Made by a program: the position numbers and the translations under genes. 64,000 nt of DNA from Nocardiopsis eucommiae (GTDB lineage Bacteria > Actinomycetota > Actinomycetes > Streptosporangiales > Streptosporangiaceae): assembly GCA_018388625.1 (NCBI GenBank), contig CP074402.1, positions 4,836,001 through 4,900,000 of the forward strand, in the 5' to 3' direction. Positions within the stretch are counted from its first letter, which is position 1, and every line of letters begins with the position of its first letter. Shown here one piece after another: positions 17,094 to 27,439 of this stretch. The notes under the pieces were generated by a model that was given only the letters and a program-made list of their open reading frames with translations, did no database searches and was not told where the DNA came from.

Positions 17094-18542
17094 TCAGCCA
17101 CCGTGGGTGGAGGAGCTCTTGTAGTCGGTGTAGGAGTAGGGGTTGTCGAGCAGGGTGGGCTCGGGCACGTCGGGGTTCATTCCCTTGACCCACTCCTCGT
17201 CGCCGAGCGCGCCCCGCAGGTGATCCAGGGTCGACTCCACGTTCCGGCGGATCATGCCCAGGTCGACACCGACCAGGCGATGCTCGTGCTTGACGACCCT
17301 GCCGTCGACCAGGACCGTGTGCACGTCACCACGCTGAGCCTGGAAGACCACGTGGCCGTAGGGGTTGAGCAACGGGAACGAGACCGGGGAGTGCTCGTTC
17401 TTGATCAGCACCAGGTCGGCCTTGGCCCCGGGGCGCACCCGACCCAGGTCGGCGCGGCCCAGCGCGTCGGCGCCACCGCGAGTCGCCCACTCCACGACCT
17501 GGTCCGCGCGCAGGGACGCGTGCGTGACCGTTTCCCCGCGCGCGTGCGCCTCCAGGTGCTCGCGGGAACGGTCGGCGCCCAGGGTGGTGCGCATGGCCGA
17601 GAACAGATCGCCGCTCCACCAGGCACTGGAATCCATCGACAGCGACACCGGGATGCCGTGTTCGCGCAGCCTCCAGGTGGGCGGATAACCCTGCCCGGCG
17701 CTCTGCTCGCTCTCGGTGGAGACCGAGACGCTGCCGCCGGTCGCGGCGATGCGGTGGTAGGAGTCGGTGGACAGCGAGGCGGCGTGCACGTACACCGTCT
17801 CCGGTGTCATGAACCCGTGGTCGTGCATGAGCCTGATGGAGTCGTCGCCGGTGGCGCCCCACACTCCCGCGTGCGTGGTCACCGGCAACCCCAGTTCGCG
17901 GGCCACCTCGAACGCGCGCTTCTCGGGGAAGTCCGGATCGCCGGTGACGTCGAAGGCGATCTGCACGTCGAGCATGTCGCGGTCGCCGTCGAAGCGGCGG
18001 CGCACGAAGTCACGGAAGGCCGGGTCGGTGGCCCACTCGCCGGGCTGGGCCTGGATGTTGCCGTAGGCCAGGACGAACCGGCCCGGAACAGACTTCAGGG
18101 CGTCCACGGCCGCGTCGGCGTGGTCGACCGTGCTCAGTCCGTGCGACCAGTCCACGACCGTGGTCACCCCGGCATCGAGGGCCTCGGCCGCGGCCAGTGC
18201 GTTGCCCGCGTGCACGTCCTCGGGGCGGAAGAGCTTGCCGCCCTCCAGGTAGTACCAGACGAAGTACTGGGTCAGGGTCCAGTCGGCCCCGTAACCGCGC
18301 ATCGCGGTCTGCCACATGTGGCGGTGGGTGTCGACCATGCCCGGCATGACGATGCCGTCGGTGGCGTCGACGACCGCGGCGCCGTCGGGTACGGCCAGGT
18401 CGCGGCCGACCCGCGCGACGCGGTCGTCGACCACGAGCACGTCGGTGTCGGGCAGGACGGTGCGGGCGTCGTCCATCGGCAGCACCGTTCCGCCGCGCAG
18501 GACGACGGGGCGTCCGCGCTCGAACCGGGTGTTCTCACTCAT
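17094..18542 (-). CDS. Amidohydrolase family protein (ATZ/TRZ/8-oxoguanine-deaminase type)
   Basis: A metal-dependent hydrolase or deaminase of 482 residues with a TIM-barrel. Metal ligands: the HxH in MVDTHRHMW at about residues 70-73, a His in VTTHAGVWG, a His in YVHAASLS, and the Asp in SLSMDSSAWW. N- and C-terminal composite beta strands (VVLRGGTVLPMD, DVHTVLVDGRVV) complete the fold. Family members deaminate or dechlorinate aromatic amines such as 8-oxoguanine or triazines; the substrate here is not clear. It sits alone between the two CRISPR arrays and has no link to their function. Confidence 0.85.
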   Translation of the reverse strand: MSENTRFERGRPVVLRGGTVLPMDDARTVLPDTDVLVVDDRVARVGRDLAVPDGAAVVDATDGIVMPGMVDTHRHMWQTAMRGYGADWTLTQYFVWYYLEGGKLFRPEDVHAGNALAAAEALDAGVTTVVDWSHGLSTVDHADAAVDALKSVPGRFVLAYGNIQAQPGEWATDPAFRDFVRRRFDGDRDMLDVQIAFDVTGDPDFPEKRAFEVARELGLPVTTHAGVWGATGDDSIRLMHDHGFMTPETVYVHAASLSTDSYHRIAATGGSVSVSTESEQSAGQGYPPTWRLREHGIPVSLSMDSSAWWSGDLFSAMRTTLGADRSREHLEAHARGETVTHASLRADQVVEWATRGGADALGRADLGRVRPGAKADLVLIKNEHSPVSFPLLNPYGHVVFQAQRGDVHTVLVDGRVVKHEHRLVGVDLGMIRRNVESTLDHLRGALGDEEWVKGMNPDVPEPTLLDNPYSYTDYKSSSTHGG

Positions 18543-18740
18543 CCGGGGAAGCTCCTCGGCGGGTTGTTCGACGTTCGGGCTTTCTTTCCGTAGTCGAACG
18601 TATACGCGGATTCAGGGCGTTCGGTGACGAAAGGCGCACCTGTGCTCCACCGGGGCCGCTCCACGGGGCCGCAGCGAGCCTGCCGGTGTCCTGGAATCAG
18701 TCCCAGCCTGGTCGCTTCGCGCGAACATACGCGCCCGGCT

Positions 18741-20361
18741 GTTCCACTCCCCGCGTGCGCGGAGAGCAGACACGCGCAGCAGCTTCCGCCTCGCGCACCT
18801 TGCGTCCATCCCCGCGTGCGCGGGGAGCAGCTCCGCCTGCCGACCACCTGGCCCGGCCACGTGGGTCCATCCCCGCGTGCGCGGGGAGCAGGGCTGGAGC
18901 ACCTGGCCGACGTGGCCCCGCCCGGGTCCATCCCCGCGTGCGCGGGGAGCAGGGCGTGCTCGAACACGAGCTTCTCCTCGCTCAGGGTCCATCCCCGCGT
19001 GCGCGGGGAGCAGGGCGTGCTCGAACACGAGCTTCTCCTCGCTCAGGGTCCATCCCCGCGTGCGCGGGGAGCAGGACCTGGCCCGCGGCGAGCGGGCGAC
19101 GTTCCGGGGTCCATCCCCGCGTGCGCGGGGAGCAGCCGCTTCAGGTCGAGTTCCAAGGCGCTGGGGCGGGGGTGGGTCCATCCCCGCGTGCGCGGGGAGC
19201 AGGCCCCCACCGAGCGCCGCCTGCTCGGCGGCGAGGGTCCATCCCCGCGTGCGCGGGGAGCACGGGTCGGCGCCGCGAGCGATGGCGTGCACCGCGGGTC
19301 CATCCCCGCGTGCGCGGGGATCAGCGCCACCCCCATGGCGCCGAGCACGCTGCCCTGGGTCCATCCCCGCGTGCGCGGGGAGCAGCCCGCCGTGGGCTCA
19401 TCGCGTAGGTAGGCCTCGGGTCCATCCCCGCGTGCGCGGGGAGCAGGACGAACACGCGGTGACGGTGCCCACGCAGGCGGGTCCATCCCCGCGTGCGCGG
19501 GGAGTAGTCCAAGATCACGAACGGGCCACCGGATCCCATGGGTCCATCCCCGCGTGCGCGGGGAGTAGTTGCAGAGGGCGACCCGCCGCTTCTTGCGCGG
19601 GGGTCCATCCCCGCGTGCGCGGGGAGTAGGGCGTCCTGCCCAAGCACCTGGCCGAGGACGAGGGTCCATCCCCGCGTGCGCGGGGAGCAGAACCCTCTTC
19701 CCCCGACCGGAGGCGCCGGGGTGGGTCCATCCCCGCGTGCGCGGGGAGCAGGACTCCGGCTCCGAGCACGCGGTGAGCCGGTCGGGTCCATCCCCGCGTG
19801 CGCGGGGAGCAGGTCGAGGTGTGCCGTACCCCGGACGGGCAGGTGGGTCCATCCCCGCGTGCGCGGGGAGCAGCGGGAGCTCGCGCAGGCGGGCGGATGG
19901 CCCGTGGGTCCATCCCCGCGTGCGCGGGGAGCAGCTGGTGAGATCTGCCGTCTGATCGCCTCCGACGGGTCCATCCCCGCGTGCGCGGGGAGCAGTGGCT
20001 CCCGTCCCAGACCATCAACGACCTGGAGGGTCCATCCCCGCGTGCGCGGGGAGCAGGGCGGGCAGGTCCACGATGGGGTGTCCGAGGTGGGTCCATCCCC
20101 GCGTGCGCGGGGAGCAGTGGGAGGCGGCGCAGGAGTCGGGGCAGTCCCGGGGTCCATCCCCGCGTGCGCGGGGAGCAGCCGGCTCCGGCGGCGACCCGTC
20201 GGGCGGCCCGGGTCCATCCCCGCGTGCGCGGGGAGCAGTCAAAGCCCTTTACGTTTCGTTGCGTCAATCCGGGTCCATCCCCGCGTGCGCGGGGAGCAGA
20301 ATCGCTGAAGAGGAGATCGGCGGTGACGTCTGGGGTCCATCCCCGCGTGCGCGGGGAGCAG
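18741..20361 (-). CRISPR. CRISPR array 2, type I-E-like, 27 repeats, 26 spacers
   Basis: There are twenty-seven copies of the array 1 repeat between 18741-18769 and 20333-20361. Spacers are mostly 31-33 bases, with one of 38 (19136-19173). The two leftmost repeats are degenerate, which marks the old end; the leader is at the right, so transcription is on the minus strand. Spacers 4 and 5 from the left are identical. Three consecutive repeats (19479, 19540 and 19601) share the same variant, AGTAG instead of AGCAG on the plus strand; those at 19235 and 19296 have other single changes. Confidence 0.97.
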
Positions 20362-20435
20362 TCTCGCTGACCTGCACGTTTGTCAGCGGAAGGACGCCAA
20401 ATCTGCAAGTTGTTGAGAAACAGACAATTCACCCA
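20362..20435 (-). promoter_or_regulatory. CRISPR leader 2
   Basis: This is the array-proximal flank, 70 of 74 bases identical to leader 1, with similarity ending sharply after CACCCA. It defines array polarity and implies that both arrays are served by the same adaptation machinery. Confidence 0.9.
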
Positions 20436-20510
20436 AAATCGCCACGACCCTCTGCCCTCTCCACTGCCCGTACAACGCGTACAGCCACCCGTTCCCGATC
20501 CTAGGCCCGA

Positions 20511-20897
20511 TCAGGAATCCCCGTCCTTCGCCCTGGGGAGCTTCACGAGGGCGTAGCCGAAGCACAGGCTGGAGGGCAGGGCCAGCGCCAACGACAGAAT
20601 GGCGCGGCTCTTCTGCCGCTCCGAGCAGGATGAGTCCACCCACTCCTGGCGGATCATCTGCTCGATGTCCTCGCCCCAGTCGCGGCGGTCGTCCCACAGG
20701 GCGGGCCCCACCCACACGACCGGCGAACAACGCACCCGCCCGTCCTCGCCCGGCGGCGGCTGCACACGGTAGGACGTACCCAGGAGCAGCATCATGGCGA
20801 AGACCCCGGTACCCCCGACCGCCACGCTGGCGCGGACGACGCCGGGGAAGTGGCGCATCCGCTGTCGGGCCCACAGCACGAGGGGGATGAAGAACAC
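20511..20897 (-). CDS. Hypothetical membrane protein
   Basis: A 128-residue protein with two predicted membrane helices: about residues 24-42 (VAVGGTGVFAMMLLLG) and about 100-117 (AILSLALALPSSLCFGYAL). The loop between them is polar with two Cys (RVRCSPVV, DSSCSERQ) and would be extracytoplasmic. An ATG 13 codons in is an alternative start. Not recognised. Confidence 0.6.
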   Translation of the reverse strand: MFFIPLVLWARQRMRHFPGVVRASVAVGGTGVFAMMLLLGTSYRVQPPPGEDGRVRCSPVVWVGPALWDDRRDWGEDIEQMIRQEWVDSSCSERQKSRAILSLALALPSSLCFGYALVKLPRAKDGDS

Positions 20898-21016
20898 GGC
20901 GTCCGTTTCGACCTGAAGGTTGGGGTTGGTACTGGCACTACAACCGCCAGGCTAGGGCTCCGACCGGTCCGCGGTCCCCCTCGAACCGAGGGGAGAGGCA
21001 GTGACCTACGCCACCC

Positions 21017-21503
21017 TCACTTCGCCCGGTCGGCGTCGCGGGCGAGGGTGAACAGGCTGACCGTCGCCGCCACCGACAGCACCAGGGCCCACCCCAGTCG
21101 GGAGATGGCCAGCTGGGAGCAGGTCCCTTGGCCGAGCGAGGGGCGCTCCTGCCAGAAGGAGGCACCGATCACCGGCATGCACCCCGGAGACCTCGCCTCC
21201 TCTCCCCCGCGATCATGAGAAGGAGGGCGGGATCCGTCACCAGCAGTGCGACGGCCAGGCCGTAACCCACCCACACGACCAGCCGCAACAGGGGATCGTC
21301 CTTGTGGGGCACCCTCCCCTGTGCTCGGTCCCCTGCTCTCCGGCCTCCTTCTTCCCGCTCTGGGCGGCGGCCGCCTCCGGGACCACCGTGCTCTCCCGCT
21401 CCAGGGCCGTGGCCGTGACCCGGCTCCGATAGGCCGCGTAGACCATGGCAACGACGATCAGCGCGACGAAGACGAACAGGAAGACGGAGGCAGCGGTGTC
21501 CAA
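21017..21503 (-). CDS. Hypothetical membrane protein, twice frameshifted
   Basis: As read, the frame breaks twice, at CCCC 21316-21319 and CCCCC 21204-21208. One extra base at each joins three hydrophobic parts into a 162-residue protein. These are a membrane helix at about 5-24 (VFLFVFVALIVVAMVYAAY), a second at about 72-98 (LVVWVGYGLAVALLVTDPAL) and a third near the C-terminus (LGWALVLSVAATVSLFTLA). Not recognised. It lies beside another small membrane gene and may form a pair with it. Confidence 0.55.
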
Positions 21504-21605
21504 GGAAGACCTTCACAGGGGGATGGGGCAGGGGGACGGCCGCCCCCAACGCGGGGAGGCCGACCGTGAGCCTACCCCGGGACACCGTCCGAGGGCGTCC
21601 GGGCG

Positions 21606-24600
21606 CTAGGCGGGGCGGTCGAGCTTCTGGCTGATGACCTGGGAGATCCCGTCACCCTGCATGGTGACGCCGTACAGGGCGTCCGCCGCCTCCATCGTGC
21701 GCTTCTGGTGGGTGATCACGATCAGCTGCGACGACTCCCGCAGCTCCTCGAAGATCACCAGCAGACGCTGGAGGTTGGTGTCGTCCAGAGCCGCCTCGAC
21801 CTCGTCCATCACGTAGAAGGGCGACGGACGGGCCTTGAAGATGGCGGCGAGGAAGGCCACCGCGGTCAGGGACCGCTCACCGCCGGACAGCAGGGACAGC
21901 CGCTTGACCTTCTTGCCGGGCGGACGGGCCTCGACCTCGATACCCGTGGTGAGCATGTCCTCGGGGGTGGTCAGCACCAGACGACCCTCACCGCCCGGGA
22001 ACAGACGGCCGAAGATCGCCGCGAACTCCCGCTCCACGTCCAGGTAGGCCGAGGAGAAGACCTCCTGCACCCGGGCGTCCACCTCCGCGACGATGTCCAT
22101 GAGGTCCCGGCGGGTCTTCTTGAGGTCCTCCAGCTGGGCGTTGAGGAAGGCGTGCCGCTCCTCCAGAGCCGCGAACTCCTCCAGCGCCAGCGGGTTGATT
22201 TTCCCGAGCTGGTTGAGCTGGCGCTCGGCCACCTTGAGCCGCTTGGCCTGCACCTCACGGACGTAGGGCAGCGGCACCGCCGTCTCGTCGGCGTCGGCCG
22301 CCGGGGGCACCGGCACGCGGGGACCGTACTCGGCGACGAGGGTGGGCACGTCCACGCCCAGCTCCTCCAGAGCCTTGGTCTCCAGCTGCTCCAGACGCAT
22401 CCGGCGCTCGGCGCGGGCCACCTCGCCGCTGTGCGCGGAGCTGGTCAGCTTCTCCAGCTCCACCGAGAGCTCACGGACCCGGGCACGTACGGTCTTCAGC
22501 TCTCCGTCGCGGGCCTCGCGCTCGGCCTCGGCGGCCACGCGCTCGGTCTCGGCGGCGGCCAGGGACACGGCGATGCGCTCCAGGGCCAGCCGGGCGCTCT
22601 CCAACACGGCCTGGGCGACGGTCGCCTGGGCTGCGCGGCTGCGGCGCCGTTCGGCCTCGCGCTCCACCGCCCTGCGCTCCTCGGCGGCCTGGGCCAGCAG
22701 GGCGTCGGCACGGCCCGCGATGGAACGGGCCCGCTCCTCGGCGGTGCGCACGGCCAGCCGCCGCTCCATCTCGGTGGCGCGGGCACGTGAGGCCAGGGCG
22801 GAGAGTTCGTCGCGGTGGTCGGCGTCGGGCGCCTCCTCCTCGACGGCGGCGGCGATCTCCTCGGCCTCCGCGAGCTCCTCCTCCAGGCGCTCCAACTTCT
22901 GCGCGTCCTCGCCCCGCGACGCGGCGGCCTTGGCGGCGGCGGCCGCGTAGCGCTCGGACTCGGCCTCGGCGGAACGGGCCTGACCACCGAGCTTGCCCAG
23001 CCGCTGCGCCGACTCGTTGCGCCTGCGGTCTCCCTGGCGGCGCCGCGCGGTGACCTCGTCGGCGGCCTCCGCGATCTCGGCGCGCTCGCGCTTCTTCTCG
23101 TCCAGCTCCACGGCGACGCGCTTGGCGGCCTCGGTCGCGGCCTCCAGGCGTTCGGCGGCCTCGTCCACCGCCGCCTGGACCTCCAGGAGGCTGGGCGCGG
23201 CGGCGGTCCCCCCGTGGACCATGGCGGTGGCAAACACGTCGCCGTCCGGGGTGACCGCCCGCACCTGCGGAAGGGCGGCGACCAGCTCGCGGGCGGCCGG
23301 GGCGTCGTCGGCCAGGGCCACCCGGTCCAAGAGGGCTGCTACCGCGTCGGACAGGTGCTCGGGGGCGTTGACGGCGTCGGCGGCGTAGCGGACGCCCCCT
23401 GGCAGGGAGGGCCAGCTGGCGCGGTCGGCGGAAGGGACGGCGCGGGCGACGACGATCCCGGCCCGGCCCGCGTCCTCGGACTTGAGGAGTTCCAGGGCGG
23501 CGGCGGCGCTGGCCTCGTCGCGGACGGCGACCGCCCCGGCGGCCACCCCGAAGGCGGCGGCGACGGCGGTCTCGTGGCCCGGGTCGACCTGGACGAGGGC
23601 GGCGAGGCTGCCGAGCATGCCGGGCAGCCCGGCCTCCAGGAGGGTTCCGGCGCCGTCCTTGTGCGCCAGGCCCAGTTCGAGGGCCTCCTTGCGGGCGGCC
23701 AGCGCGGCACGCTCCCCTCGGCGGAGCGCTCGGTGTCACGGAGCTGGTTGAGCTCGGCGTCCACGGCGGACAGCTGGCGGGCGAACCGCTCCTGGGTCTC
23801 GTCGAGTTCGGCGTCCCCCTCGTCCAGCCCGGCGGACTCCTCGGCGGCCATCTCGTACTCGGACTGGGCGGCGGCGGCCCGCTCGGCGGCCTGCTGGGCG
23901 GCCTCCTCCAGCCGGGTGATCTCGGCCTCGTGGGAGGTCAGGCGTCCGCGCAGTCCCTCCACGCGGGCGGCCAGCCGGACGATGCCCTCGCGTCGCTCGG
24001 CGGAGGCGCGTGAGGCGGCCTCCAAGCGGCGCTCCTCGCGGTGCAGGGCGTCCTCGGCGGCGGCGCGCTCGGTGACGCTGGTCTCCAGGACCTCGCGGGC
24101 CTCCTCCAGCCGGGTCTGGAGCTCCTCCTCCTGGGCGGCTGCCTCCTCGGCCTCCATCTCCAGTTCCTCGGGGTCGCGGCGCTGGACGACCTCGCCCTGG
24201 ACGGCGACCAGGTTCTGGTGGCGTTCGGTGGCCAGCCCCGGACGGCGTCGAGGCGTTCGGTCAGGCGGGACAGCGCGTGGTAGGTCTCGGTGGTCCGGGC
24301 CAGGGCGGGGGCGGCGGCGGTGGAGCGCTCCTCCAGCTCGGCCTCGCGCTCCTGGGCCTGGTTGAGCGCGGTCTCGGCGGCCCCGCGGCGGGTGCGGACC
24401 TCCTTCTCGTCCGCCTCCTCCTTGGACAGCTGCTCGGTGAGGGTGACGATGTCGTCCGCGAGCAGGCGCAGCCGGGCGTCGCGCAGGTCGGCCTGGATGA
24501 CGGCGGCCCTGCGGGCGAGTTCGGCCTGGCGGCCCAGGGGCTTGAGCTGGCGGCGGAGCTCGGCCGTGAGGTCGGTGACGCGGTCCAGGTTGCCCTGCAT

Positions 24601-25149
24601 CGCGTTGAGCTTGCGGATCGCCTTCTCTTTGCGCTTGCGGTGCTTGAGGATGCCCGCGGCCTCCTCGATGAGGGCGCGGCGTTCCTCGGGGCCGGCGTGC
24701 AGGACGGTGTCCAGCTGTCCCTGGCCGACGATGACGTGCATCTCGCGGCCGATGCCGGAGTCGCTGAGCAGGTCCTGGATGTCGAGCAGACGGCAGGTGT
24801 CGCCGTTGATCGCGTACTCCGAGCCGCCGTTGCGGAACATGGTCCGCTTGATGGTGACCTCGGTGTAGTCGATCGGCAGGGCGCCGTCGTTGTTGTCGAT
24901 GGTGAGGCTGACCTCGGCGCGGCCCAGCGCCTGGCGGGTGGAGGTGCCCGCGAAGATCACGTCCTCCATCTTGCCGCCGCGCAGGGACTTGGCGCCCTGC
25001 TCGCCCATCACCCAGGACAGGGCGTCGACGACGTTGGACTTGCCGGACCCGTTGGGTCCCACCACACAGGTGATGCCGGGCTCGAAGCGCAGGGTGGTGG
25101 CCGACGCGAACGACTTGAAGCCGCGCAGCGTCAGATTCTTCAGGTACAC
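21606..25149 (-). CDS. smc: Chromosome segregation protein SMC, twice frameshifted
   Basis: The core ATPase of the bacterial condensin, which loads at ParB sites and extrudes DNA loops. N-terminal Walker A GPNGSGKSN (about residues 32-40), long coiled coils, a hinge at about 510-640, second coiled coil, signature LSGGERSLTA and Walker B FYVMDEVEAALDD near the C-terminus. The repaired length of 1181 residues is typical. Two frame breaks, at CCCC 23714-23717 and CCCC 24236-24239, each need one extra base. Both lie where the protein would otherwise lose the hinge and C-terminal head. The gene is essential or near essential for normal segregation, so real loss is unlikely. Confidence 0.95.
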
Positions 25150-25603
25150 CCGCGCCTCCCACGACGGTCACCGTTGTCGCCACGGGCGGTCGCCACGGGG
25201 CCGACCTCAAGGGTGCCATGAAGCAGGGCGCGAAGTGCGGCGTTGGGGCCACTCGGGGGCGATGAGCTGCGACACCGTGACGTTGCGGCGATGCCGACGC
25301 CCGAGGGGTGCCGGAGGCGGAGAGATCGCGCGAACACGGAGGGTTGCGTGCGATTCCGCCGGGTACAACGGTAAAGGAAACCGCAAGGGAAGGGAAAGCG
25401 AGCGGCGGTTTCGGGTTCCCGTCCGGCTCCGGTACGCATGCGGTACGTGCCGATCGGGTGTCGAGTCCGGGTGTCGAGTCCTCGACTGTTCGGTGGAGAT
25501 CCGGCCAGGGACGCCAGGAAGTGGCTTCGGCGTCCCCGTCAGTGGATCATCCTCCGTGTGTCGTCTCCAGGCCGTCGCGGACGGCCCTCACGACGTCACG
25601 GTG
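25150..25603. other. Intergenic region upstream of smc
   Basis: About 450 bases without a supported gene; the smc promoter should lie here on the minus strand. Plus-strand open frames across it have no family-like content. No clear -35/-10 pair was found. Confidence 0.4.
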
Positions 25604-25795
25604 TCAGGCGAGCGCGGGCTCGCGGTCGGTCGCGCTGGCGGCGACGTCGGTGACGGCCATGCTGAGCTGGTCGTTCTTCGCCTGAAGACGGCTGATCTCG
25701 TCCTCGAGGTCGCGTACCCGCTTCTGAAGCCGTCGCATCTCCGAGACCATACGAGGGTCGGAGCCGCCGACGTGGCCAAACAGAGCCTTCGCCAT
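25604..25795 (-). CDS. Small coiled-coil protein, conserved-hypothetical type
   Basis: A 63-residue protein. The ATG at 25795 follows a GGAGGA site. Residues 18-48 form a heptad-patterned coiled coil (MRRLQKRVRDLEDEISRLQ, then AKNDQLSMAV), with a short disordered tail. It lies in the minus-strand run between acylphosphatase and smc. Function is not known from sequence; it could be a small partner of a DNA- or envelope-associated complex. Confidence 0.7.
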   Translation of the reverse strand: MAKALFGHVGGSDPRMVSEMRRLQKRVRDLEDEISRLQAKNDQLSMAVTDVAASATDREPALA

Positions 25796-26165
25796 GATGT
25801 GGGTCCTCCACACTGAGTGACCAGTTGGGATGCGCGCATACGTGTCCCCGTGTGTACTCTTCGACCCGGGTTACTCAGGGCCGACGCCACGGTCGGAAGT
25901 TGCGCGGTGTGCCTTCCAGAGTCTCACTCCGCGCGCCGCTGGTCAAGATTGGATTACAACAGTCCGTAACGACCACACCCCGGGCCGAAACCACCCGGGC
26001 ACGTGGCACCGCACGGTCAGAACGTGATCCACCCCCGGCGGTGACGCCGGTAGCGCGGCCCTCGAACGGCTCGCGCGGTGATCCCCGTGGCTCCCGGCGC
26101 CCGTCTGTCGCCCGGTCGCGCCGCCCCACGGTCAATGTTCCTACCGCGTTACCGTTCCAGCATAC
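25796..26165. other. Intergenic region
   Basis: Spacer of 370 bases between the acylphosphatase stop and the coiled-coil gene. It should contain the promoter of the latter; TGTGTACTCT near 25850 is the only AT-rich spot. No gene is supported. Confidence 0.35.
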
Positions 26166-26453
26166 TCACCGCTCGACGAAACCGTCGAAGGAACCCCCGG
26201 GCGGAGCCCAGCGTTCGACCACGGAGTCCACTCTTCCGGGGGTTTCGCCGCTTCTCAGGTGTCCCAGCAGCCTCTCGCAGCTCTCCCGTGACCCCTCCGC
26301 GACGACCTCCACCCGGCCGTCGTCCAGGTTGGTGGCGGCACCGGTGAGCCCGAGTTCCAGCCCCCGAGCCCGCGTCCACCAGCGGAAACCCACGCCCTGG
26401 ACCCGCCCCCGCACCCAGGCGGTCAGTCGGATCGGCTCTCCCTCTTGCCCCAC
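26166..26453 (-). CDS. acyP: Acylphosphatase
   Basis: A 95-residue enzyme that hydrolyses the carboxyl-phosphate bond of acyl phosphates. The signature GRVQGVGFRWWTRARGLELG carries the phosphate-cradle Arg, and TNLDDGRVEVVAEG carries the catalytic Asn. Length and fold are typical. It sits between mutM and smc, as in other actinobacteria. Confidence 0.95.
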   Translation of the reverse strand: MGQEGEPIRLTAWVRGRVQGVGFRWWTRARGLELGLTGAATNLDDGRVEVVAEGSRESCERLLGHLRSGETPGRVDSVVERWAPPGGSFDGFVER

Positions 26454-26578
26454 GGCCCCGAACTCTCCCTTACCTCACGGAGACACTTTGCTCACCGACA
26501 CGCCACGTGAGACCACAGACGTATCAAAAAAGGGACGAAATATTACGTTCCGCTCCCCCGGACGGCGACGAACGCGGC

Positions 26579-27436
26579 TCAGGAGCGGGCGGCGCGCGGC
26601 ACCCGCTGACAGCTCGGGCAGCTGAACGAGGAGCGGTTCATGAAGGCCTCACGCACGATCAGCGTGCCGCAGCGGCCGCACGGCCGGTCCCGCCGCCCGT
26701 AGGCGTTGAGCCCCCGCTCGAAGTACCCGCTCTCACCGTTGACGTTCACGTACAGCCCGTCGAACGTGGTGCCGCCGACCGCCAGGGCCTCGGTCATCAC
26801 GTCGGTGACGTGTCCGAGCAGTTCCAGGGCCTGGGCGTTGGAGAGCCCCCGCGTGGAACGGGCCCAGTGCAGCCGGGCCCGCCACAGCGCCTCGTCGGCG
26901 TAGATGTTGCCCACACCGCTGATCAGTGACTGGTCCAGCAGTGCCCGCTTCACCTCCGTCCGCTTGGCCCGCAGCGCCCTGACGAACGCCTCGGGGACGA
27001 ACGCGGCGTCCAGCGGATCCAGGGCGATGTGGTCCACCGACGACGGCACCTCGGCGCGCTCGCCCTCACGGTCCAGCAGCAGGTGCCCGAAGGTGCGCTG
27101 GTCGACGAAGCGCAGTTCGTTCCCGTCGTCCAGCGGGATCCGCACCCGCAGGTGCCGCTCGTCCGGCTTGCCCTGCGGCTGCACCAGCATCTGCCCGCTC
27201 ATGCCCAAGTGGGCCAGGAGCATGTCGCCGCTGTCCAGCACCAGCCACATGTACTTTCCGCGACGGCGCACCGCCGTGGGGGTCTGCCCGCCGAGCCGCG
27301 CCGCGAAGTCGGCGGGGCCGGGAACGTGACGGCGGACCGAGCGCGTGTGCAGCACCTCGACGGCGCCGATCCGGCGCCCCACGGCGTGCTCGGCCAGACC
27401 GCGCCGGACCACCTCGACCTCGGGGAGTTCGGGCAC
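26579..27436 (-). CDS. mutM: Formamidopyrimidine-DNA glycosylase
   Basis: A base-excision repair enzyme that removes 8-oxoguanine and nicks the strand. The protein begins MPELPEVE, the catalytic N-terminal Pro-Glu pair. A Lys in RRGKYMW (about residue 61) and the helix-two-turn-helix with the SLISGVGNIYADEALW motif are present. The C-terminal zinc finger has C-x2-C (CGRCGT) and C-x2-C (CPSC). At 285 residues it is normal. It follows rnc closely (3 bases apart), in one operon. Confidence 0.96.
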   Translation of the reverse strand: MPELPEVEVVRRGLAEHAVGRRIGAVEVLHTRSVRRHVPGPADFAARLGGQTPTAVRRRGKYMWLVLDSGDMLLAHLGMSGQMLVQPQGKPDERHLRVRIPLDDGNELRFVDQRTFGHLLLDREGERAEVPSSVDHIALDPLDAAFVPEAFVRALRAKRTEVKRALLDQSLISGVGNIYADEALWRARLHWARSTRGLSNAQALELLGHVTDVMTEALAVGGTTFDGLYVNVNGESGYFERGLNAYGRRDRPCGRCGTLIVREAFMNRSSFSCPSCQRVPRAARS

Positions 27437-27439
27437 GCC

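Noticed and set aside
16750..17193. A 147-codon minus-strand frame overlapping the amidohydrolase end
   Set aside because: Arg/Pro-rich composition, no motif, and it overlaps a well-supported gene.
17094..18542. A Cas or CRISPR-associated role for the gene between the arrays
   Set aside because: It is a complete metal-dependent amidohydrolase with no nuclease or RNA-binding motif.
18612..20504. Open frames of up to 305 codons across CRISPR array 2, on both strands
   Set aside because: Same reason: the translations simply mirror the repeat and spacer period.
21606..25149. Decay of smc, rnc, gltX and similar genes into pseudogenes
   Set aside because: Each break is a one-base loss in a G/C run in an essential gene with otherwise intact motifs; sequencing error is the simpler explanation.
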